DNA from: Leptolyngbyaceae cyanobacterium CSSed165cm_216
GTDB lineage: Bacteria; Cyanobacteriota; Cyanobacteriia; Phormidesmidales; Phormidesmidaceae
DNA: 10,982 nt
Reading direction: 5' to 3'
Assembly (NCBI GenBank): GCA_007135385.1
Contig: SLIY01000083.1
Coordinates: 1 to 10,982, forward strand
The first letter of the stretch is position 1. Each line of letters begins with the position of its first letter. Positions 6,444 through 10,982 of this stretch are shown here, in pieces. The translations under genes and the position numbers were made by a program. The notes under the pieces are model-generated. The model ran no database searches and had not been told where the DNA came from. It saw only the letters and a list, made by a program, of their open reading frames with translations.

Positions 6444-6616
6444 TAGGAGTTTCTTGATATCAGGTAGTGTCTTTCCCAGCAAACGACTCAGTCCCTTAGT
6501 CGAGTTCAGCGGGCAGAGGATTCATCAAACAGACCCAGGGCAGCCAATGGTTAGCGTTGCCTGGATAGAATGGCTGTGCTTTATCGTCCGATGAGTGCCC
6601 TGATTCACCGAGCCCT

Positions 6617-6961
6617 ATGCCAGACACTGCCACTCACCCCCTAGTCAAGCAAATTACCGAGCAACTGCAGACCCTCTCGGTGGATGAACTTCGCACGATT
6701 CAAGATTTTGTCGCTTACATCGCCTGGAAGCATGGCCAGGCAGAGTTCCCGCCAGCCCCCAAGGCATCAGCAGAAGCTAGGGCAATTGAGCGGCAGAAAG
6801 ACTTAGAGAATTTGGATGATCCCACAAAATGGATCACGGTCATGGAGGCTGGGGAGGAGATCGATGTAGAAAGTGCCTGTGAGCGCTTGAAAGAACGTGG
6901 CTTCCAAATCGAGATACCTGATCAAGATTCATCGGCTAGTAGAGCAACAAGACTTGCCTGA
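6617..6961 (+). CDS. Antitoxin-like protein of a type II toxin-antitoxin pair
   Basis: A 114-residue small acidic protein. The N-terminal half (PLVKQITEQLQTLSVDELRT, then IQDFVAYIAWKHG) resembles the dimerising helix pairs of VapB/DUF2281-like cyanobacterial antitoxins. The C-terminal part is charged (RQKDLENLDDPTKW, ESACERLKERGFQIEIPD) as expected of a toxin-binding tail. The function is inferred mainly because its end overlaps a RelE/ParE-like reading frame. The start ATG 6617 has only a poor ribosome site; no better in-frame start was found. The last residues (SSASRATRLA) lie where the overlapping toxin frame begins, so an ancestral stop may have been closer. It may be a lone antitoxin, since the toxin gene is frameshifted. 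Confidence 0.55.
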   Translation: MPDTATHPLVKQITEQLQTLSVDELRTIQDFVAYIAWKHGQAEFPPAPKASAEARAIERQKDLENLDDPTKWITVMEAGEEIDVESACERLKERGFQIEIPDQDSSASRATRLA

Positions 6962-7224
6962 ATTGACGACTGACCTTACAAATGATTTTTGAGGACATTA
7001 GGCAATCGGTCCTGGTTCTAGATCCCTATACCTGTCTGGGGTTGTCAAACCATAAGCTTAGAGGGACGTTACGTAATCATCGCGCCTTGGAAGTTGACTG
7101 GGAAGGGGTGGCCTACCGGTTGGTTTATCGCATTTACGAGACTCCAGCACCAAAGCGGGTGGTGATTTTGAGTTTTGCGGCCCATGATCCAGCTGATCAG
7201 AGAGCCATAGCGCGACAGCCTTGA
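6897..7224 (+). pseudogene. RelE/ParE-like toxin, broken by one extra T
   Basis: Two frames together give one RelE/ParE-like toxin of about 108 residues. The first, from GTG 6897 (overlapping the antitoxin gene by 65 nt), reads YLIKIHRLVEQQDLPELTTD and then LTNDF before TGA at 6990-6992. The second reads FEDIRQSVLVLDPYTCLGLS, HKLRGTLRNHRALEVDW, AYRLVYRIYETPAPKRVVIL and SFAAHDPADQRA to TGA 7224. Removing one T from TTTTT (6986-6990) joins them perfectly as NDFEDIRQ. A single-base insertion is the simplest reading. However, the stop context is TTT TGA, resembling the CTT TGA of prfB programmed +1 frameshifting, so recoding cannot be excluded. The start codon is uncertain because GTG 6897 has a weak ribosome site. 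The toxin would be an mRNA interferase or gyrase poison by family. Confidence 0.6.
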
Positions 7225-7249
7225 CAAGGTAGTGGGTTATGGCGGTCCC

Positions 7250-7263
7250 GTAGCTACAGCTAC
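7250..7263. promoter_or_regulatory. Short palindrome upstream of glnT
   Basis: GTAGCT-AC-AGCTAC lies 54 bp before the GlnT start, enclosed by a weaker GGGTT (7234-7238) / AACCC (7264-7268) pair. It could be an operator or leader hairpin; no further copy was seen. Confidence 0.3.
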
Positions 7264-7316
7264 AACCCTGCTGACATCGGCCTGATTTACTAGGCTGAAA
7301 CTCCTGGAGTTGTTCT

Positions 7317-8642
7317 ATGGTCGGCATGTTAACCCAGGTGCAAAGCCTGAAGGAAAGGGCTAAGGCCCTGGGGATTAAGTTTTTCCTGGTGTCTTACACT
7401 GACTTGCTAGGGGGCACCCGAGCCAAGCTGGTGCCTGCTTCCCAAATGGCATCGGTGGAAAAGGATGGGGCATTTTTCTGTTCCTTTGCCTCAAACCTGG
7501 GATTGGGGCCAGAGTCGGCGGAAATTGCGGCGATCCCCGATCCCGATTCGCTGATTCAATTGCCCTGGGAACCCACGGTGGGTTGGGTGGCCAGTGATGT
7601 GTACTTTGGGGGAGAGCCGTTTCCGGCGGCACCACGGATGATTTTGAACCGGGTGCTAGATCAGGCCGCCAGGTTAGGCTATGCCTACAAGATTGGCGTA
7701 GAGGCAGAGTTCTTTTTGCTGAAACAGACGGAAATGGGGTACACCATTGCCGACCCTAAAGACACCGCCGATCGCCCCTGCTACGACCAGATTAACCTGA
7801 TGCGCCAGTTTGATCTGATCTCAACCCTGGTCACTTATATGGAAGACCTGGGCTGGGGGCCGTACCAGTGCGACCACGAGGATGCCAATGGCCAGTTTGA
7901 GCTGAACTGGACCTACAGCGATGCCAAAACCACCTGCGATCGCCACGTTTTCTTTAAGTATATGGTCAAGACCTTGGCCGAACAGCGGGGCTTTACCGCC
8001 ACCTTTATGCCCAAGCCCTTTAGCCACATTACTGGCAACGGTGGCCACATCCACAACAGTCTCTGGCAGGACGATGTCAACGCCTTTGCCGATGGCGCTG
8101 ACGACGGTGGCCTATCTTCCCTGGGTTACTACTTTTTGGGGGGTGTGCTGGCCCACGGCAAAGGGCTAGCTGCCCTCTGTGCCCCCACGGCTAACTCTTA
8201 TCGCCGCCTCGGGGCCAGCACCACCGCCTCCGGCAGCACCTGGAGCCCCCGCTACATTTCCTACGGTGGCAATAACCGCTCCCATTTGATCCGCATTCCC
8301 GACACGGGCCGCTTTGAGTGTCGCATGGTGGATGGGGCGGCCAACCTGTATTTGGCAGCAGCAGGCATTCTGGCGGCGGGGCTAGAGGGCATGGCCACCC
8401 AGGCGGACCCGGGCCAGCGCATCGATGAAAACCTATTCACTCGCGCCGACGAGTTCCCTGATTTACAAACCCTGCCCCACAACCTCTACGAGGCGATGGA
8501 AGCGCTGAAGCAGGACGCTCTGCTGATGGACACCCTGGGGGAACTGGGGGCAAAGACCTTTTTGGATATGAAAACGAAGGAGTGGAATGCCTTCAACGCC
8601 CAGGTTACGGCCTGGGAAATGAGCCATTACCTGAATATTTAA
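7317..8642 (+). CDS. glnT: Type III (GlnT-type) glutamine synthetase family enzyme
   Basis: An intact 441-residue ATP-dependent ligase of the GlnT subfamily, which includes glutamine synthetases and gamma-glutamylmethylamide synthetases. Landmarks: N-terminal beta-grasp region (KFFLVSYTDLLGGTRAKLVP, residues about 21-40); EAEFF with metal ligands Glu129/Glu131; GQFELN with Glu195; NGGHIHNSLW with His244; NSYRRLG at about 293, the ATP/phosphate-binding Arg loop; GRFECRMVDGAANLYLAAA with Glu334 as a metal ligand. No key residue appears missing. ATG 7317 lies 7 nt after GGAG (7306-7309); an ATG at 7326 is the alternative. Its stop overlaps the ATG of the ADH remnant (TAATG), so the downstream genes were once translationally coupled. 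Whether it uses ammonia or an amine cannot be decided from sequence; the ADH/ALDH neighbours favour an amine or amino alcohol. Confidence 0.88.
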   Translation: MVGMLTQVQSLKERAKALGIKFFLVSYTDLLGGTRAKLVPASQMASVEKDGAFFCSFASNLGLGPESAEIAAIPDPDSLIQLPWEPTVGWVASDVYFGGEPFPAAPRMILNRVLDQAARLGYAYKIGVEAEFFLLKQTEMGYTIADPKDTADRPCYDQINLMRQFDLISTLVTYMEDLGWGPYQCDHEDANGQFELNWTYSDAKTTCDRHVFFKYMVKTLAEQRGFTATFMPKPFSHITGNGGHIHNSLWQDDVNAFADGADDGGLSSLGYYFLGGVLAHGKGLAALCAPTANSYRRLGASTTASGSTWSPRYISYGGNNRSHLIRIPDTGRFECRMVDGAANLYLAAAGILAAGLEGMATQADPGQRIDENLFTRADEFPDLQTLPHNLYEAMEALKQDALLMDTLGELGAKTFLDMKTKEWNAFNAQVTAWEMSHYLNI

Positions 8643-8718
8643 TGTTCCACACCTACAATTTCCCACCCGTATTCGCTTTGGGCCAGGGGCACGTCATGAA
8701 CTCGCCACCGAGTTAACC
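8642..8718 (+). pseudogene. Iron-containing alcohol dehydrogenase, N-terminal stub
   Basis: ATG 8642 overlaps the glnT stop. The first frame gives MFHTYNF; shifting the frame near 8662 (one C missing) gives FPTRIRFGPGARHELATELT, the typical opening of group III Fe-dependent alcohol dehydrogenases (YPTxIRFGxG). After about 26 residues homology ends and the sequence passes without a stop into aldehyde dehydrogenase. More than 90 percent of the enzyme, including the NAD and iron sites, is gone. It would have oxidised an alcohol, perhaps the side chain of a gamma-glutamyl amide made by GlnT; this is inferred from position only. Confidence 0.65.
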
Positions 8719-9420
8719 TGTCTGGAGGTTCAGCAGGTCCTGAACCCCGCCACCGAGGCATTGATTCAAGACATGCCGGTAGATGACGGAGCCGCCGTCG
8801 CCCAAAAATACGCCAGGGCGCGGCAGGCCCAGCCGGAGTGGGCGGCGCCGGATCGGATCGATTGCTTTGTGGAAAATGTGGCCAGGGTGCTGGCCCCCGA
8901 GCGGGTTTACTACCGACCGGCCCAGGCAACGCCGGGTGAGGAAACCCTGGAAGAGGTGATTGACTATGAGCCCCTGGGGGTGGTGGCCAATATTTCCGCC
9001 TGGAACCCTCCTACTTTGTGGGGGAGAATGTGTTTGTGCCAGCGCTGCTGACGGGCAATGCCGTGTTGTATAAGCCATCGGAAGTGGCCACCTTGACGGG
9101 ACTGGCGATCGCCGATCTGCTTCACGAAGCGGGCGTTCCCAAGCCTATCTTCATCCCTGTGGTCGGGGCTGGGTTAACGGGGGCTGCTCTGCTAGAGCAA
9201 CCGATCGACGGCGTATTTTTCACCGGCTCCTATGCCACCGGGCAGAAGATTGCCGTAGCTGCTGCCCCTAAACTGATCCGCACCCATCTGGAGTTGGGGG
9301 GGAAAGACCTGGCCTATGTCCCCGCTTCCCCTGGAGCGGCCGTGGCCACTCTGGCCTGGGGGCCACCCTGTCCCTGGCTGGGATTGGTACGTTTCTTCAC
9401 CCCCGAGCCTGGCATTTGAA
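8719..9420 (+). pseudogene. Aldehyde dehydrogenase, N-terminal half, frameshifted and truncated
   Basis: An ALDH-superfamily NAD(P)-dependent oxidoreductase. It begins in the frame of the ADH stub with QVLNPATEALIQDMPVDDG, then YEPLGVVANISAWN. At 9007-9011 one base is missing and the frame changes to YFVGENVFVPALLTGNAVLY, KPSEVATLTGLAIADLLHEAG, FTGSYATGQKIAVAAAPKLI and LELGGKDLAYV. Homology stops at about 9331, just after the ELGGK motif that carries the general-base Glu. The catalytic-Cys half is absent, and the remaining residues to TGA 9420 are unrelated. Certainly inactive. The join to the ADH stub indicates a deletion that removed most of the ADH and the ALDH start. Confidence 0.85.
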
Positions 9421-9480
9421 GTGGGGTAGTGGGGTGGTGGGGGAGATGGGGAAGGTGGGGAAGGTGGGGAGGTGGGGAAA
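9421..9480 (+). repeat. G-run array, likely G-quadruplex former
   Basis: Seven runs of four or five G in 60 bp, several spaced by AAGGT or TAGT/TGGT, with a partial 9-bp period (GGGGAAGGT). It starts immediately after the stop of the truncated ALDH frame. G-rich tandem repeats of this kind are common in intergenic DNA of Leptolyngbya-like cyanobacteria, from memory. Confidence 0.7.
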
Positions 9481-9624
9481 GCAAAGAACGTAGGGCGTTA
9501 CCGGCGCGGAGCAGCAGCAGCAGGAATGGGAGAGGGGTTTCGTTCTTCCCTTTTCTTTTTTCGGTTTTCAAATGCGTCGGGGCAGATCGGTGTGTCTGCC
9601 CTGGCGGGAAATTGGGGGGATGGG
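9481..9624. other. Intergenic gap with a weak hairpin
   Basis: It contains a short GCA run (about 9510-9522), a T-rich stretch (9549-9568) and a hairpin (GGGCAGA 9580-9586, TCTGCCC 9595-9601, 8-nt loop). The hairpin starts 24 nt after the stop of the minus-strand DUF6176 gene and may mark its 3' end, though no T-run follows on that strand. Confidence 0.35.
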
Positions 9625-10011
9625 TTAACCGCCGTCGGTGGTTCGGGCTCGCATCGTTTGTAAGTACTGCTCGAGGGTGGCTGCGATCGCCAGGGGCATC
9701 ATCACCACCTGGGGCGTGGCATCCTGGGGCGAAAAATCGCGATCAATACAGTCTCGCCAAAACTCCAAATGCACCCGGTCTAAATCGTGGGGTGAGGTTT
9801 CCACCGGTGCTCCTGCTTCCCCCTGGATGGAAAACCAACTCAGGTATTCATGGCCGTCAATGGTTTCTCGAAAGATTACCTCCACCAGCATTTCTTCCCG
9901 CTCTAGGGTGGCTCGCACATCAGCCATACGTTGGTTTAGGGTCGCCATCCAAGCATCTACCTGGGCGGTTTTGTCAGGTTTAACTCGAAAGCGGGTCAGT
10001 TCGATTTGCAC
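9625..10011 (-). CDS. DUF6176-family protein
   Basis: A 128-residue small cytoplasmic protein matching what I know of DUF6176: it opens VQIELTRFRVKPDK, then VDAWMATLNQRMADVRATLE, REEMLVEVIFRET, DGHEYLSWFSIQGE and DRVHLEFWRDCIDRDFSP. The start is set at GTG 10011 because GGAG lies 8 nt upstream and family members begin at this strand. A longer open frame to 10155 would run into the start of the divergent OsmC gene and add residues without homology. It has no signal or membrane segment. The fold is probably ferredoxin-like (dimeric alpha-beta barrel), with function unknown. Transcribed divergently from the OsmC gene, with a shared 146-bp control region. Confidence 0.65.
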   Translation of the reverse strand: MQIELTRFRVKPDKTAQVDAWMATLNQRMADVRATLEREEMLVEVIFRETIDGHEYLSWFSIQGEAGAPVETSPHDLDRVHLEFWRDCIDRDFSPQDATPQVVMMPLAIAATLEQYLQTMRARTTDGG

Positions 10012-10083
10012 AGGGCTTGCTCCTACAGATTCACCATCAGCGATCGCCAGCACCCCCTGGCCAGGCGGTATCCTAACGATATG

Positions 10084-10113
10084 AAAGGGACTGTAAACGG
10101 CAAAGGTCCCTTT
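10084..10113. promoter_or_regulatory. Dyad in the divergent DUF6176/OsmC control region
   Basis: The perfect 8-bp arms AAAGGGAC (10084-10091) and GTCCCTTT (10106-10113) have centres 22 bp apart, about two helical turns. It lies between two divergent starts (10011 and 10158), a good position for an operator serving both; a hairpin in either leader is the alternative. Confidence 0.45.
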
Positions 10114-10157
10114 GTCGCAACCGTGGAACAGTAAGCAATAGCCTGGTGAGGACATCG

Positions 10158-10634
10158 ATGATGACTGCTAAACCCCACCTCTACCCGGTGGAGATTCGTT
10201 GGACTGGCAATACCGGCCAGGGCACCCAACGCTACCAATCCTACGATCGCGCCTACACCATCACTGCTACCGGCAAACCCCCCATCGAAGCCTCCGCCGA
10301 TCAAGCCTTTCGGGGCGATAAAACTAAGTACAACCCTGAAGAACTGCTGGTGGCCTCGCTGTCCAGTTGTCATATGTTGTGGTACCTGCACCTATGTGCC
10401 GAATCCCAGGTGATTGTGACCCACTATGTGGATTACCCGGTGGGCACGATGCTGGAAACTGGCGATGGCCGAGGGCAGTTTACCAAGGTGCTGTTGCGGC
10501 CAACGGTGACTATCACCCCCGAGAGCGATCAGAGGTTGGCGGTTGACCTGCATCAGCAAGCCCACAAACAGTGCTTTATCGCCAATTCTGTGAACTTTCC
10601 AGTACAGTGCAACCCCTCAGTTCATAAAGGGTAA
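10158..10634 (+). CDS. OsmC-family peroxidase
   Basis: A 158-residue OsmC/Ohr superfamily protein, a thiol peroxidase reducing organic or fatty-acid hydroperoxides. The two conserved Cys are visible: Cys71 in LLVASLSSCHMLWYLHLC and Cys139 in HKQCFIANSVNFPV. NPEELLVAS before the first Cys and the IANSVNFP context place it with the OsmC/YhfA-like branch rather than Ohr. An upstream residue set (GDKTKYNPEELL) fits the family. The start is ATG 10158, with GAGGA (10148-10152) 5 nt before; ATG 10161 is nearly as good, and a GTG at 10146 is less likely. Complete and undamaged. Extra Cys80 and Cys151 are present with no assigned role. Divergent from the DUF6176 gene. Confidence 0.88.
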   Translation: MMTAKPHLYPVEIRWTGNTGQGTQRYQSYDRAYTITATGKPPIEASADQAFRGDKTKYNPEELLVASLSSCHMLWYLHLCAESQVIVTHYVDYPVGTMLETGDGRGQFTKVLLRPTVTITPESDQRLAVDLHQQAHKQCFIANSVNFPVQCNPSVHKG

Positions 10635-10734
10635 CCATAGAGGAAGGCGTTGCTTAACACAGGTATGTTTTGCCCCCCCAGCCCTCTAATTCTGATACTG
10701 CTGGCAGAATATTTCGCAATCAAACTTCTCGGTG

Positions 10735-10770
10735 AGGCCCCCTAAATCCCCCCATCCGGGGGGACTTTGA
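10735..10770. repeat. CCCCCTAAATCCCCCC / GGGGGGACTTTGA repeat
   Basis: The stem TCCCCCC (10747-10753) / GGGGGGA (10758-10764) with an ATCC loop, flanked by CCCCCTAAA and CTTTGA, is a dispersed repeat familiar from cyanobacterial intergenic DNA (from memory). It might also serve as a 3' end after the OsmC gene, although it is about 100 nt downstream of the stop. Confidence 0.6.
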
Positions 10771-10794
10771 CAGCTCTTGCTCTCCCAGAATTAC

Positions 10795-10838
10795 GCCCTT
10801 CGGGCACGCTGCGCGAGGGGGCTGATAGCCCTACGGGC
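10795..10838. repeat. Two GCCC-T(T/A)C-GGGC mini-hairpins
   Basis: GCCCTTCGGGC (10795-10805) and GCCCTACGGGC (10828-10838) are near-identical small palindromes 33 bp apart, a repeat style common in cyanobacteria. No gene covers them; a minus-strand open frame across here has no protein-like features. Confidence 0.5.
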
Positions 10839-10895
10839 ATACCAGAAAAGGGGACAACCAGAGGAGATGCTAATGTGGTAGCCTTCGAGTTTTTC

Positions 10896-10982
10896 CTACT
10901 GTGTTGGAAAGCTAAACATCTGCACTGCATAGATTTCCGTACCTGTGGGAGATGCCACAATGCCGTAGCCAAAGGTAGTATA
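10896..10982 (-). CDS. 3' end of a gene entering from the right, possibly CAP/SCP domain
   Basis: The last 28 codons of a minus-strand gene cut by the window edge, ending TAG (10896-10898). The residues TFGYGIVASPTGTEIYAVQM then FS resemble the final beta strands of CAP/SCP (PR-1-like) domains, which close with GxGxA...G..YxVQxF. This is a short match and the family call is tentative; such proteins are usually exported. The frame is in register with no break in the visible part. Confidence 0.4.
   Translation of the reverse strand, partial: YTTFGYGIVASPTGTEIYAVQMFSFPTQ

Larger units (their letters stand above)
6257..6616. other. 360-bp intergenic region with dyad and a dispersed repeat
   Basis: It holds the leader of the amidotransferase (6257-6349), the dyad at 6350-6366, a repeat at 6415-6443, and the upstream region of the antitoxin-like gene. 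The open frame that crosses it (6352-6594) translates the repeat (VIPTQSGIQ) and is not credible as a protein. Confidence 0.5.

Noticed and set aside
6352..6594. 80-residue plus-strand open frame upstream of the antitoxin gene
   Set aside because: It translates an operator-like dyad and a dispersed intergenic repeat (VIPTQSGIQ); no ribosome site.
9421..9480. CRISPR-like array
   Set aside because: The repeat unit is only G-runs of about 9 bp with no spacers; no Cas genes nearby.
9429..9983. 184-residue plus-strand open frame
   Set aside because: Begins with translation of the G-run array (GRWGRWGRWG) and continues antisense to the DUF6176 gene.
10742..10972. 76-residue minus-strand open frame
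   Set aside because: Runs through intergenic repeats; the frame reading the possible CAP ending at 10896-10982 is different and more protein-like.
1..10982. tRNA or rRNA genes
   Set aside because: No cloverleaf-like or conserved rRNA sequence was recognised on either strand by eye.

Overview
The window looks like a chromosomal piece of a filamentous cyanobacterium, probably of the Leptolyngbya/Nodosilinea/Phormidium type. The evidence is five copies of the cyanobacterial HIP1 octamer GCGATCGC (218-225, 7936-7943, 9105-9112, 9683-9690, 10040-10047), moderately high GC, several intergenic repeat types common in cyanobacterial genomes, and proteins of cyanobacterial flavour. Species cannot be given from this sequence alone.

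Layout. 1-1090: a DUF7662-plus-XRE regulator, then a small unrecognised gene with its own promoter, a large dyad in its leader and a strong terminator. 1104-2731: a complete IS1380-family insertion sequence with terminal inverted repeats and a 4-bp target duplication (CTAA). 2811-4437: a decayed rightward pair, a glutamine-synthetase-like gene (core deletion, frame change, stop) followed by the C-terminal third of an acetamidase/formamidase, closed by a 21-bp perfect hairpin. 4558-5322: an unrecognised, probably membrane-anchored or lipid-anchored exported protein. 5528-6256 (minus): an intact class I glutamine amidotransferase-like hydrolase. 6617-7224: an antitoxin-like gene and an overlapping RelE/ParE-like toxin gene broken by one extra T. 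7317-8642: an intact GlnT-type (type III) glutamine synthetase. 8642-9420: a chimeric wreck in which the first residues of an iron-dependent alcohol dehydrogenase are joined to the N-terminal half of an aldehyde dehydrogenase. 9421-9480: a G-run array. 9625-10634: a divergent pair, DUF6176 protein (minus) and OsmC-like peroxidase (plus). The right end holds intergenic repeats and the 3' end of a further minus-strand gene, possibly CAP-domain.

How it fits together. The GS-like genes, the amidotransferase-like hydrolase, the Fe-ADH, the ALDH and the formamidase together resemble a gamma-glutamylation route for amine or amino-alcohol nitrogen: GS-like ligase adds glutamate to the amine, ADH and ALDH oxidise the side chain, the amidotransferase-like enzyme cleaves the gamma-glutamyl amide, and formamidase releases ammonia from a small amide. 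Here the GlnT and the hydrolase are intact, while the second GS, the formamidase, the ADH and the ALDH are all broken, so the locus appears to be decaying. The route is inference. A 17-bp near-identical dyad lies upstream of both the GS pseudogene and the amidotransferase, suggesting they once shared a regulator.
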